A stretch of DNA of 64,000 bases, taken from contig NZ_BCRP01000002.1 of assembly GCF_001552655.1 (NCBI RefSeq), forward strand, positions 1-64,000, read 5' to 3'. Source of the stretch: Alicyclobacillus kakegawensis NBRC 103104. GTDB taxonomy: Bacteria > Bacillota > Bacilli > Alicyclobacillales > Alicyclobacillaceae. The notes beneath the pieces were generated by a model. It did no database searches, was not told the DNA's origin, and saw only the letters and a program-made list of their open reading frames with translations. Below, in pieces: positions 53,764 through 64,000 of this stretch (positions within the stretch are counted from its first letter, which is position 1; each line of letters begins with the position of its first letter). The position numbers and the translations under genes were made by a program.

Positions 53764-54789
53764 ATGAAGAAGGTGACGATACGCACCGTGGCCAACAGGG
53801 CAGGGGTGTCTCCGGCGACCGTGTCCCGGGTGTTGAACGATCCGCTCAAAGTCGGGGCCGATACGCGCCGGAAAGTGCAGCAGGCGATGGCGGAGCTGGA
53901 CTTTCAGCCAAGCGCGATTGCCCGCGGGCTGAGTATGCAGCACATGGACACCATCGGGTTGTTAGTCCCGGGCATCAACGGCCTATTTTTCAACGAGCTC
54001 TACCAGGGAATCGACGAGGTCGCCGGGGAGCACGGCATGAAGGTGCTCCTGTTTGACGCGCAGCTGGACCACCACCGGGCACTGGACGGTTTCACCTTTT
54101 TGAAACAACACCATGTGGCCGGCATCATCTTCACCAGCGGATCAATAACGGACGACTACCAGGCGATGATTGATCGATTGGGGATCCCGGTGGTGCTCGC
54201 CTTGACGCATTCGCGCATGCGGCCATTGTCTGCCTTTCGGACGGACGACGTCAAGGCTGCCTTCGACGCGACAGCTTACCTAATGGCACGCGGCCACAAC
54301 CGTATCGCCATGGTGTCCGGGCCGCCGGAAAATGAGGTGGCGGGCGCCACGCGGCTTCAGGGATACCGGCAGGCGCTGACCCGTTATGGGGCCGAATATG
54401 TGGAGGAACTCGTGGATTTCGGAGACTTTCATTTCCACGAGGGATATCGAGCGATGGAGCGCATCTTGGCGAGAGTGGGTAAAGAGGGTTTCACGGCCGT
54501 GTTCGCGGCCAGCGACGAGATGGCCTTGGGGGCGATCCGGTGCCTGGCTGAGCATGGGCTGCGCGTGCCGGAGGACGTCTCGGTGATGGGTTATGACAAT
54601 CTGTATGTGGCCGAGATGGTGACGCCCGGGCTCACGACTGTCGCCCAACCGTTTCAGCATATTGGGCGATTGGCGGTGGAATGCTTGCTGCAGGCTATTG
54701 CCGCCGGGCAGACCGAGACGTGTGGGGGCATTCATTTGCTCCCGCATCAGATCATTGAACGCGGCACGGTGAAAGCGCTATCCCAATGA
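53764..54789 (+). CDS. LacI/GalR-family transcriptional regulator
   Basis: 341 residues. N-terminal helix-turn-helix (TIRTVANRAGVSPATVSRVLN, about 5-25) with hinge FQPSAIARGL, then a periplasmic-binding-like effector domain (TIGLLVPGINGLFF, IIFTSGSIT, GYDNLYVAEMVTPGLTTVAQP). Likely represses the transporter/TenA operon that follows, and itself through the operators upstream. The effector could be the transported compound. ATG at 53764; the ribosome site AGGGGA is about 7 nt upstream. Confidence 0.93.
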   Translation: MKKVTIRTVANRAGVSPATVSRVLNDPLKVGADTRRKVQQAMAELDFQPSAIARGLSMQHMDTIGLLVPGINGLFFNELYQGIDEVAGEHGMKVLLFDAQLDHHRALDGFTFLKQHHVAGIIFTSGSITDDYQAMIDRLGIPVVLALTHSRMRPLSAFRTDDVKAAFDATAYLMARGHNRIAMVSGPPENEVAGATRLQGYRQALTRYGAEYVEELVDFGDFHFHEGYRAMERILARVGKEGFTAVFAASDEMALGAIRCLAEHGLRVPEDVSVMGYDNLYVAEMVTPGLTTVAQPFQHIGRLAVECLLQAIAAGQTETCGGIHLLPHQIIERGTVKALSQ

Positions 54790-54882
54790 AAAGATGGTCT
54801 TCCAACGCATTGGATGCACGAATCATGTTCAGATAGACGATGCGAGCGTGCATCAAAAATGACAAATTTGGAGGGGTTTGTG

Positions 54883-56220
54883 ATGAATCGTGCGCGCAAA
54901 GGCGCGGTCGTTGGCACGGCAGTTGCCCTGGTGTGCAGTGTTGCGGCAGGGTGCGGATCGGCCGGAGGCGGGTCAAACACGGCCAATGCCGCGCAGTCGG
55001 GCGGCGCGAAGCCGATTGACACTGCGCATGCCAAAGGGACCATCGTCTGGGCCACGCCTCCTATCACCCAGACAGGCCTGCCAGAAACGATGGTCAAAGC
55101 GTTCGAGCAGAGCCATCCGAACATCAAGGTAAAATTGCAGTTGCAGGATAACAACACCGATACAAACCGCGCCAGCTTGACGACTGCCATCGGCGGCGGG
55201 TCCAATACGCCGGACGTGTACCTGGGCGACGTGGTGTGGCCTGCCCAGTTCGCGGCCAACCAGTTGGCGAAGCCCTTGACGGGCCTGGTGCCGAATTCGT
55301 TCTGGAACCGGTTTGCCGACGGGCTCGTACAGGGGGCCACTTACCACGGCAAGGTGTACGCCGCCCCATTCTTCGTGGATACCGCCTTTTTGTTCTATCG
55401 CAAGGACCTGTTGGCGAAGGCGGGCCTTTCGGTGCCAAAGACCTGGGAGGATGTCCAGAAAGACGCGCAAATTCTCCAGAAGAAAGGCCTGGTCAAATAC
55501 GGCTTCGTGTGGCAGGGGGCGTCCTATGAAGGCTTGCTGTGCGACTTCGACGAGTATCTGGCCGATGCGGGCGGCCAGGTCTTGGACAAAGACGGGAAAC
55601 CTGCTATCGATTCCGCGGCGGCTAAGAAGGCGCTGACCTTCATGCGCGGGCTCATCACGAGCGGTGTGACACCAAAGTCTGTCGTGCAGTTTACGGAACA
55701 GGAGTCGCAAAACGTATTTACGGAGGGTAACGCTGCATTCATTCGCAATTGGTCCTATGCGTGGCCGAACTCGCAAGACCCGAAAGCCTCCAAGGTGGTC
55801 GGCAAGGTCGGGGTCACGGCGCTGCCGTCGTTTAACGGGGGCACAGGTTACAGCACCATCGGCGGTTGGGATTTGTACGTGAACCCGCACACCAAGAACC
55901 TGCCGGCGGCTCTGGCGTTCATCGATTGGATGACCGGCAAGCAGGCGCAGTCCATCCTAGCCAAGCAGTTCAGTGAGATCCCGACCAACAAACAAGTGCA
56001 AAACGATCCGTCCGTAAAACAGAAGAGTCCCATCTTCTCCATCGTGCCGAAGGTCAAGTACGTGTCCCGTCCGGCGCAAAATCCGAACTATCCAGCCATT
56101 GCCAAAGCCGTGTATTCAAACGTCAATGCGGCCCTGGCGGGCAGTGTCAGTACGGACAAGGCGCTTGCAAATGCAGCCAAGCAAATCCAGTCGGCTCTGG
56201 GAGGAAACGGCGGCCTCTAA
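54883..56220 (+). CDS. ABC transporter substrate-binding lipoprotein (CUT1 type)
   Basis: About 445 residues. Lipoprotein signal peptide with lipobox VAAGC; the mature part has the extracellular solute-binding family 1 pattern (VKAFEQSHPNIKVKLQ, DVYLGDVVWPAQFAANQLAKPL, KVYAAPFFVDTAFLFYRKDLL, NAAFIRNWSYAWP). ATG at 54883 has GGAGGGG 6 nt upstream. The family mostly binds sugars, but tenA at the end of this operon leaves other ligands open. Confidence 0.92.
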   Translation: MNRARKGAVVGTAVALVCSVAAGCGSAGGGSNTANAAQSGGAKPIDTAHAKGTIVWATPPITQTGLPETMVKAFEQSHPNIKVKLQLQDNNTDTNRASLTTAIGGGSNTPDVYLGDVVWPAQFAANQLAKPLTGLVPNSFWNRFADGLVQGATYHGKVYAAPFFVDTAFLFYRKDLLAKAGLSVPKTWEDVQKDAQILQKKGLVKYGFVWQGASYEGLLCDFDEYLADAGGQVLDKDGKPAIDSAAAKKALTFMRGLITSGVTPKSVVQFTEQESQNVFTEGNAAFIRNWSYAWPNSQDPKASKVVGKVGVTALPSFNGGTGYSTIGGWDLYVNPHTKNLPAALAFIDWMTGKQAQSILAKQFSEIPTNKQVQNDPSVKQKSPIFSIVPKVKYVSRPAQNPNYPAIAKAVYSNVNAALAGSVSTDKALANAAKQIQSALGGNGGL

Positions 56221-56284
56221 GGCGTGCGAATCCCTCCGGCGGGGTCGGCTCACCGGCCCTGCCGGAGGATTAGGGGAGTGAACC

Positions 56285-57235
56285 ATGGCGATGCATCAGA
56301 CTCTCTCGTCCGGAGTAGTCCGGCCGCCCAGCCGGCGCGTCCGCCTATTGCGGAACCAACGCCGGGCCGGCTACAGCATGTTGTTGCCGATGGCTGTCGT
56401 GATTGCGGCGGTCACATTGTTTCCCATTCTTTATTCGGTTTGGATGAGCCTCAACGATGTCCATCTGGAGACCAACGGGTTTGCGCTGTCGTTCACCGGG
56501 CTCGCCAATTACCGGGTGCTGGCGGGCAGCCGCGTGTTTTGGCACAGTGTATGGTTCACAGTGTACTATGCCGTCGTCACGGTGGCGGTCGAGCTCATCT
56601 TGGGCACGCTGATTGCCCTGGCCATCAACGGGGTGCGTCGGCTCAAGGACCTGTCCCTGGTCATCATGTTGATTCCCTGGTCGCTGATCACAGTCATTTC
56701 GGCTCAGATGTGGGCTTACATTTACAACGGTGTGTATGGTGTACTGAACGCCATCTTGCAAGCGCTGCACCTGATTGGCGGGCCAGTGGCCTGGCTGGGC
56801 TCCCCGGGCTTGGCGATTGCCGCCATGATGGTGGCCGATATCTGGAAAACGACTCCGTTTGTTGTGATTATTTTACTAGCTGGTTTACAGATGATCCCGG
56901 ACGAGTATCATGAGGCGGCTTACATGGACGGCGCCAACCGCTGGCACGCGTTTTGGCGTGTGACTCTCCCCATGTTGCGCGGGAGTATCGCTCTGGCCGG
57001 GTTATTCCGCATTCTGCAGGCCTTCGGGGTGTTCGACCTGCCGTTTGTGCTGACCAACGGGGGACCTGGGACCGCCACCGAGTCGCTGGCGATTCTTGGC
57101 TACGAGACACTGTTCCAAAACCTGCACTTTGGCCCGGGCACAGCCGTCGCGGTCAGTACGGTGGTCATGGTGCTGATAGTCTGCCTGGTGTTCCTGTCCG
57201 CGTTTCGATCGATGGTTGAAACGGAGGGAGCCTGA
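56285..57235 (+). CDS. ABC transporter permease (MalF-like)
   Basis: 316 residues, about six transmembrane helices. The EAA loop for the ATPase reads EAAYMDGANRWHAFWRVTLPML. ATG at 56285 with AGGGGAG upstream. Overlaps the second permease gene by TGATG. No ATPase gene is in the operon, so it probably uses a shared MsmX-type ATPase. Confidence 0.92.
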   Translation: MAMHQTLSSGVVRPPSRRVRLLRNQRRAGYSMLLPMAVVIAAVTLFPILYSVWMSLNDVHLETNGFALSFTGLANYRVLAGSRVFWHSVWFTVYYAVVTVAVELILGTLIALAINGVRRLKDLSLVIMLIPWSLITVISAQMWAYIYNGVYGVLNAILQALHLIGGPVAWLGSPGLAIAAMMVADIWKTTPFVVIILLAGLQMIPDEYHEAAYMDGANRWHAFWRVTLPMLRGSIALAGLFRILQAFGVFDLPFVLTNGGPGTATESLAILGYETLFQNLHFGPGTAVAVSTVVMVLIVCLVFLSAFRSMVETEGA

Positions 57236-58065
57236 TGGTCCAGTCGCGAAGTCGCACGGCGCTGGGGTACGTTGTCCTCATTCTGTTCCTGATCTTGATT
57301 TTGTTGCCGTTTGTATGGATGTTATTGACGTCGTTCAAGTCGCCCTTGGAGCTCAGCCAATACCCACCTACATTCATTCCAGAGCGGTTTACCTTCAGCA
57401 ATTATCACGACGCCTTTAGCCGCTACGGATTTGCCGGGTACATCCGTAACAGCGTGATTGTCTCGGTCGCCAGCACATTCTGTGTGTTGGCGTTGGCGAG
57501 TATGGCTGGTTTTGCCGTGGCGCGTCTGCCGATTCGGGGCAAGGGCACATTGATGGTGATGCTGCTTGTCATCTCCATGTTTCCGCCCATTGCCATCGTC
57601 ACCCCCCTGTACATGCTGCTGCGCAGCGTGGGTTGGCTCAACTCGTATCAAGCGCTCATCATTCCCTATACGGCGTTCAACCTGCCGTTTGCGGTGTGGA
57701 TACTGCGCAACTACTTTCTCCAGGTGCCCGGAGCCTTGCTGGAGGCGGCCACGGTCGACGGTGCGACCGTGTTCCAGTCGTTTTGGCGCATTTTCCTGCC
57801 GTTGACCCGGCCCGGGTTGTTCACGGCGGCGGTCTTCACGTTTGTGGCGGCGTGGACGGAGTTCTTTATGGCGCTTGTGTTCAATTCGTCCGACAACATG
57901 CGCACCATTCCGGTCGGCATCGCCCTGTTCAGCGGCCAGTACAATGTACCCTATGGAACGATTTTCGCCGGGTCCGTGGTCTCCCTGGTTCCGGTTGTGG
58001 CGTTGGTGATTCTGTTCCGCAAGTGGATTGTCAGTGGGTTGACCAGCGGGGCGGTGAAAGGGTAA
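57235..58065 (+). CDS. ABC transporter permease (MalG-like)
   Basis: 276 residues, six helices, with the EAA loop EAATVDGATVFQSFWRIFLPL. Translationally coupled to the first permease. Together with the binding protein it forms a CUT1-type importer lacking its own nucleotide-binding subunit. Confidence 0.92.
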   Translation: MVQSRSRTALGYVVLILFLILILLPFVWMLLTSFKSPLELSQYPPTFIPERFTFSNYHDAFSRYGFAGYIRNSVIVSVASTFCVLALASMAGFAVARLPIRGKGTLMVMLLVISMFPPIAIVTPLYMLLRSVGWLNSYQALIIPYTAFNLPFAVWILRNYFLQVPGALLEAATVDGATVFQSFWRIFLPLTRPGLFTAAVFTFVAAWTEFFMALVFNSSDNMRTIPVGIALFSGQYNVPYGTIFAGSVVSLVPVVALVILFRKWIVSGLTSGAVKG

Positions 58066-58107
58066 GAGAGTAGGTGTAAGCGCGAATCCTACGGGGAGGT
58101 TAGGTGG

Positions 58108-58785
58108 ATGGGGCAGAAGGTGACCGATTGGTTGCATGAACAAGCGCGCAGCATCTGGCAGGCGGCCCATCAGCATCCGTTTGTGCGCGAGTTAGGCGAA
58201 GGAACTCTGGATGTGGATAAATTCCGGTTTTATATCTTGCAGGACTATGTATACCTCATCGACTACAGCAAGCTGTTTGCCTGGGCGGTCATCAAGGCGC
58301 CAAAACTGGAGTGGGCCAGGCGGTTTGCGGGACTGCTCGAATCAACCTTGAATCGGGAAATGGACCTGCATAGGGGCTACGCGGCCCGGTTTGGCATCTC
58401 ACCGGAGGAGTTGGAGAGGACCGAGTCCGCGCCTGTCACGGTTGCCTATACCAAGTATGTCCTCGATGCGGCCGCTCACGGAGACCTGGCGGAACTACTG
58501 GCCGCGCTTTTGCCTTGCGCCTGGTTGTACTGGGAAGTAGGCTGCAGTCTGGCTGAGTCGAATCGTTTGCCGCCCGATTCGCTGTATCGCTCCTGGATTG
58601 AACAATACGCAGACCCACGGTTTGGCGAGTTGACGACGTGGTTGCGGGCATGCTTGGATGAGCTGGCGGAAGGCGCGCCGGATTGGCGGCGCCGGCGTCT
58701 GTCTGACCGCTTCGTCACCGCCAGCCGGTTCGAATACATGTTTTGGGATGCAGCCTATCACATGTCCGGATGGCCTGTCTCCTGA
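58108..58785 (+). CDS. tenA: TenA-family thiaminase II/aminopyrimidine hydrolase
   Basis: 225 residues. Active-site cysteine C137 in ALLPCAWLYWEVG and the family blocks HPFVRELGEGTLDVDKFRFY and QDYVYLIDYSKLFA are present. TenA releases 4-amino-5-hydroxymethyl-2-methylpyrimidine from base-degraded thiamin (salvage). ATG follows GGGGAGGTTAGG. Last gene of the transporter operon. Its final 28 bp overlap the end of the convergent NCS1 permease gene. Confidence 0.92.
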   Translation: MGQKVTDWLHEQARSIWQAAHQHPFVRELGEGTLDVDKFRFYILQDYVYLIDYSKLFAWAVIKAPKLEWARRFAGLLESTLNREMDLHRGYAARFGISPEELERTESAPVTVAYTKYVLDAAAHGDLAELLAALLPCAWLYWEVGCSLAESNRLPPDSLYRSWIEQYADPRFGELTTWLRACLDELAEGAPDWRRRRLSDRFVTASRFEYMFWDAAYHMSGWPVS

Positions 58786-60140
58786 TTCAGCATGGTTGCG
58801 TTGAAACCTAAGCGTGATTTCATCGGGAAATAGTACAGGGCGGCAGCTACCAGCAGTCCGACTATCCACGCGATGTCGGCGCCGCCCATATGTCTGGCCA
58901 GCACGCCCACGTACAGGTCTGTGTTCATGAACGGGAACTGGACTAATACAGCCACCACATAAGCCAGAATCGCTATCCAGTTGACCTTTCCGTATTCCCC
59001 GTGCAGGTCAAAAATCGCGTCGATGTTGTATCGACCCCGGCGCAGCAGATAGAAGTCGACCAGATTGATGGCCGTCCACGGAATCATGAAATACAGCAAC
59101 AGCAGCAGGAACTTTGAGTAGTTGTCGAGGAAGTTGCCTTGCCCCCAAATGGCGATGGCGGTACCGGCCGTGGCCACCAAGACAATGAACAGGAGCCGCG
59201 CTGTCCGTGTCGCCCTCCAGGGAGCAAAAGCGCTGACGGTCGTCGCGACGGACATGAAGCCCCCATATAAATTGAGGGTGTTGATGGCGAGCACGCCCAA
59301 CATAATCAACAGATAGACCGCGATATCCGCACCCGCTCCGGCCAAGTTTCCCAAATAAGCAACCATTTCTTGGGACTCCTTGGGGGCGATGACACCTGCC
59401 ATAGCGCCAAGGATCATCATCCAGCTGCTGCCGATGACGGATCCCAGATACGTGTACCAAAACGTCGCTCTTGTGGATGTGCGGCTCGGTAGGTAGCGTG
59501 AGTAATCCGCGACGTACGGGGCATAGGTGAGCTGCCACGACGCCATGATGGACAACACCAGCAGGAACGGCCCCCACGAGAAGCCGGGCTCGGCCATGTG
59601 CGTTGGAAACGGCTGTTGCAGCAAACGGACAGTAAGATATATAAACAAGAGCAAGAAGAGGACGGCCACCACCCGCTCATAGCGGTGAATAAGATCGTAC
59701 CCAAAAGTAACAAGGAGAACGGCCGCCAGATTGACAATCACGAGGCTCAGGTTCTGCGGGACCTGTAGGGCCAAGGCCAGGGCCTGGGCGCCGAGCACGG
59801 AGCTGGTGGAGAAAAAACCAAGGTACATGACGATGACCAAGACCAACGGCAACACGGCGCCGATGACTCCAAATTGCGCCCGGCTCTGAATCATCTGTGG
59901 GACGCCCAGCTTCGGGCCCTGTGCGGAGTGGTAGGCCATGAATATCCCGCCGACGGCGTTGCCGGCGACAACGGCGATGAGGGCCCACCACAGGTTGAGG
60001 CCGAGGACGGTCGCGAGCGCCCCGGTCACGACCGTGGTAATCTGGGCGTTGGCTGAGAACCAGATGTTGAATAGATTGCGTACGCTGCCGTGGCGCTCCG
60101 CTTCCGGGATATACTCAATGCTGCGCTGTTCCATGTGCAT
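58758..60140 (-). CDS. NCS1-family permease (cytosine/purine/thiamin-precursor type)
   Basis: About 460 residues, 12 helices. The NCS1 signature is seen in NIWFSANAQITTVVTGALA, QGPKLGVPQMIQSRAQFGVIG and YAPYVADYSRYLP. Substrates of the family are nucleobases, allantoin, or hydroxymethylpyrimidine. Next to tenA, a pyrimidine precursor of thiamin is the most likely. ATG at 60140 follows a GGGGGG site; the frame extends far upstream without a site. No TPP riboswitch was found in its leader. Confidence 0.88.
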   Translation of the reverse strand: MHMEQRSIEYIPEAERHGSVRNLFNIWFSANAQITTVVTGALATVLGLNLWWALIAVVAGNAVGGIFMAYHSAQGPKLGVPQMIQSRAQFGVIGAVLPLVLVIVMYLGFFSTSSVLGAQALALALQVPQNLSLVIVNLAAVLLVTFGYDLIHRYERVVAVLFLLLFIYLTVRLLQQPFPTHMAEPGFSWGPFLLVLSIMASWQLTYAPYVADYSRYLPSRTSTRATFWYTYLGSVIGSSWMMILGAMAGVIAPKESQEMVAYLGNLAGAGADIAVYLLIMLGVLAINTLNLYGGFMSVATTVSAFAPWRATRTARLLFIVLVATAGTAIAIWGQGNFLDNYSKFLLLLLYFMIPWTAINLVDFYLLRRGRYNIDAIFDLHGEYGKVNWIAILAYVVAVLVQFPFMNTDLYVGVLARHMGGADIAWIVGLLVAAALYYFPMKSRLGFNATMLNQETGHPDM

Positions 60141-60581
60141 GGCGAGCCCCCCTTGGTGTGTCTGGCGGCACGTGAGTTTGGCTTGAAGAGTCGAAATCAT
60201 AGTACGTATGCACATTGTAAGACGATATCTCACGGCCGTCTCTGGCAATATTTGCGGTGGATCGGTAATTTTTTGCGAACCTGTGTCTAACAGAACAGGA
60301 AAGCGACAACAGTGGATTACAGGCATGGATGTTGACATGATGGACGTGTAGAGAGCCCGGGGTCGTCCAGCCGCACGTTTTCTCGTCCTCGCAAATTTCT
60401 GCTCGCAAACCGCAACCCCATCCATTTACGGTCCGTACCGGCTGGCGTACCCTCTAGGGCAAAAGGCGTATCGCGGGTTTCGACGCAACGCGCATCCCGT
60501 GTGTCCAGATTCATCAAGGCCTGGCACCCTGCGCGTGGGGACAGGACGGGTGTGTCAGCATGAGTACAGGAGGTCGACGCC
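60141..60581. other. divergent intergenic region between NCS1 permease and hutU
   Basis: About 440 bp. It must hold divergent promoters, but no clear sigma-A pair was found. No THI box (CTGAGA) on either strand. The last 20 bp contain ACAGGAGG of hutU. Confidence 0.4.
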
Positions 60582-62231
<1,650 letters not shown>

Positions 62232-62261
62232 AGGTGTGTGAATGGCAGGGGGGATGTGTGC

Positions 62262-63542
62262 ATGCAAGTGGACCTGTTGATTCGCAACGGTCGCTTGGCC
62301 ACCTTGGCGGGTGGAGAAGGTCCGCGGCGCGGGCGGACGATGCGGGATGTGGGCTACGTCGAGGGCGGCGTGGTCGGTGTCAAGGACGGGAAGCTGGCGT
62401 TCGTAGGCGACGCTGCGGCGGCGGATGGTGCGCGGCTGGAGGCCAAGACAACGGTCGACGCAGACGGCCGCCTGGTCACGCCGGGTCTGGTTGATCCGCA
62501 CACCCACCTGGTGCATGCAGGGTCACGCGAGAACGAACTGAGTCTCAAGCTGGACGGCGTGCCGTATCTGGACATTCTGCGCCAAGGCGGAGGCATTCTC
62601 GCAACGGTGCGGGCGACGAGGCAGGCCGCCGAGGAGGAGCTTCTTACACAGGCGAAGGTCTCGCTCGCGCGCATGCTGGAGCAGGGTGTGACGACGGTGG
62701 AGGCCAAAAGTGGCTATGGCCTCGACAAGGACACGGAACTTCGCCAGCTGCGCGTCGCCCGTGCGCTGAACGACGCGCAGCCGGTGGATGTGGTGTCCAC
62801 CTTTCTCGGCCCCCACGCCCTGCCTCCCGAGTTCCGGGAGGACCCGGACACATTCCTCGACTTGATGTTGGAGCTGGCGGACGAAGTGCGCGCCCAGGGG
62901 TTGGCGGAGTTCTGCGATATTTTCTGCGAGGAAGGCGTGTTTTCGGTCGCCCAGAGCCGCCGTTTTCTCCAGGCCTGCAAAGAGAAGGGGTTTGCGCTGA
63001 AGATACACGCCGACGAAATCGAGGCCCTGGGCGGTGCCGAGCTGGCGGCGGAACTCGGGGCGACCAGCGTGGACCACGTCATCAACGCGTCGCGGGCAGG
63101 GCTGGCCGCCTGCGCCCAAGCTGGCGTGATTGCCGTACTCCTGCCGGGAACCTCGTGGAACCTGGGGGCGAAACCGGCGGACGCCCGATTCATCCTTGAC
63201 CAGGCGGAGGGGGCAGTGGCGCTGGCCACTGACTACAATCCTGGCAGTTGTCCGACCGAATCGCTGCAGTTGATCATGGCCTTTGCGGCCAACCTGTACA
63301 GGATGACGCCGGAAGAAATCCTGACCGCGGTCACGCGCAACGCCGCCTACGCCGTTGGACGCGGCCACCTCGTCGGTACCATCGAGGTGGGCAAGCAGGC
63401 GGACCTCTGCATCTGGAACACGGATGAGCTGGCGTACATTCCGTATCACTTCGGCGTCAACCACGTCGAGGCGGTGTTCAAGCGCGGGATCCCGGTCGTT
63501 CAATCCGGCCGCGTGCTGGACGAAAGAGGTGGAGGCCGGTGA
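62262..63542 (+). CDS. hutI: imidazolonepropionase
   Basis: 426 residues, amidohydrolase superfamily. Metal ligands DPHTHLVHAGSRENEL, the conserved KSGYGLD, LKIHADE and ATDYNPGSCPTESLQ. Opens the imidazolone ring to N-formimino-glutamate. ATG at 62262 has AGGGGGG about 8 nt upstream; the in-frame ATG at 62238 has no site. Stop overlaps the hutG start. Confidence 0.97.
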   Translation: MQVDLLIRNGRLATLAGGEGPRRGRTMRDVGYVEGGVVGVKDGKLAFVGDAAAADGARLEAKTTVDADGRLVTPGLVDPHTHLVHAGSRENELSLKLDGVPYLDILRQGGGILATVRATRQAAEEELLTQAKVSLARMLEQGVTTVEAKSGYGLDKDTELRQLRVARALNDAQPVDVVSTFLGPHALPPEFREDPDTFLDLMLELADEVRAQGLAEFCDIFCEEGVFSVAQSRRFLQACKEKGFALKIHADEIEALGGAELAAELGATSVDHVINASRAGLAACAQAGVIAVLLPGTSWNLGAKPADARFILDQAEGAVALATDYNPGSCPTESLQLIMAFAANLYRMTPEEILTAVTRNAAYAVGRGHLVGTIEVGKQADLCIWNTDELAYIPYHFGVNHVEAVFKRGIPVVQSGRVLDERGGGR

Positions 63543-64000
63543 TTTCTCACGTGCAGCGTCCCGGTTGGCGCTTTCGCGACCATCTGGACCCGAAAGTGGC
63601 GGATTGGATTCAGCCCTACCCCGAGGGCGATGCGGACCGAGCGGCGTTTGACCTGGCCTTGCTGGGCGCGCCGCTCAGCAAAACGTCCATCAGCCACTCA
63701 GCGGCGTTTCAGTTGCCTGCGGCCATTCGTTCGGCGTTCCAATCCTTGACGCCGTACAGTGTCCATCATCGCCTGGACCTATCGCAGCGGCTGCGGATGG
63801 TGGACCTGGGCGACGTGCGCATGCACCTGACGGACCTGGCTCGTTGCCACGAGGCCATCGAAGGGGCGGTTGCGTCCTATTGGAGCACGTATCAGGTGCC
63901 GTTGGTGATGTTTGGCGGCGACCACTCGACGACTGGGTGCGCGGTGCTCGGACTGGCGCGGGCGACCGAACGCCGCATCGGAATCGTTCACTTTGACGCC
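63539..64000 (+). CDS. hutG: formimidoylglutamase (partial, runs off the window)
   Basis: First 154 codons, arginase/ureohydrolase family. Visible MFGGDHSTT and HFDA manganese motifs, and LALLGAPLSKTSIS near residue 40. Last step of histidine degradation in Bacilli: formiminoglutamate to glutamate and formamide. GTG start at 63539 overlaps the hutI stop, with an AGGTGG site upstream. The 3' end lies beyond 64000. Confidence 0.93.
   Translation, partial: MISHVQRPGWRFRDHLDPKVADWIQPYPEGDADRAAFDLALLGAPLSKTSISHSAAFQLPAAIRSAFQSLTPYSVHHRLDLSQRLRMVDLGDVRMHLTDLARCHEAIEGAVASYWSTYQVPLVMFGGDHSTTGCAVLGLARATERRIGIVHFDA

Noticed and set aside
60141-60581. TPP riboswitch for the NCS1 permease
   Set aside because: No THI-box (CTGAGA) core found on either strand.

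Overview
The window looks like the chromosome of a GC-rich, endospore-forming member of the Bacillota (Bacilli). The evidence is the ytxC-thrS pair with a T-box, the infC-rpmI-rplT operon with an ATT-started infC, the cotJ spore-coat operon, Shine-Dalgarno sites of the AGGAGG type, and frequent GTG/TTG starts. An Alicyclobacillaceae-like host is a reasonable guess, but the sequence alone does not prove it. Everything is chromosomal housekeeping or metabolism except one insert of about 24.3 kb that is visibly more AT-rich.

Layout. 1-9473: panD, a hotdog thioesterase, tRNA-Val, ytxC, T-box/thrS, infC-rpmI-rplT, an rRNA methyltransferase, a DedA protein, a YuiD-like protein, then cotJA-cotJB and the first five codons of cotJC. 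9471-33735: a mobile element inserted inside cotJC. 33736-43653: the rest of cotJC, a fused pabB-pabC, an MFS transporter, and a six-gene cox-like molybdenum hydroxylase cluster (coxG, D, E, M, S, L). 43778-53580: an MFS-acyltransferase fusion, an aminotransferase-omega-amidase pair, 2-oxoglutarate dehydrogenase odhAB, and a lipase. 53764-60140: a LacI regulator, an ABC importer without its own ATPase, TenA, and a convergent NCS1 permease, probably a pyrimidine/thiamin-precursor salvage unit. 60582-64000: hutU, hutI and the start of hutG (histidine degradation).

The main discovery is the cotJC intervening element. The left junction reads GTG TGG GTG TAC GAA then an in-frame stop. The right junction resumes with GAA AAG AAA CTG in the cotJC frame with no usable start. 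Joining the two at the shared GA restores a 189-codon cotJC with the family's conserved N-terminus (MWVYEKKLQYP). A large serine recombinase gene lies next to the left junction. The two element ends carry 13-bp perfect inverted arms spaced symmetrically (7 bp on each side) around the GA, as expected for attP of such a recombinase. This is the same architecture as skin in sigK and SPbeta in spsM of B. subtilis, so I infer that the element is excised in the sporulating mother cell to rebuild cotJC.

Inside the element there are no phage structural genes and no conjugation genes. It carries a P4-type SF3 helicase with a candidate origin (two inverted triplets of 9-bp iterons), a DUF5348 protein, a RadC-like protein and three tyrosine recombinases. 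It also carries a YdcF protein, a lipoprotein, and a defence cargo: a probable ABC-three-component system, a type I restriction-modification system, and a HEPN (ApeA-like) protein. Two copies of a promoter-plus-hairpin unit bracket the cargo half.
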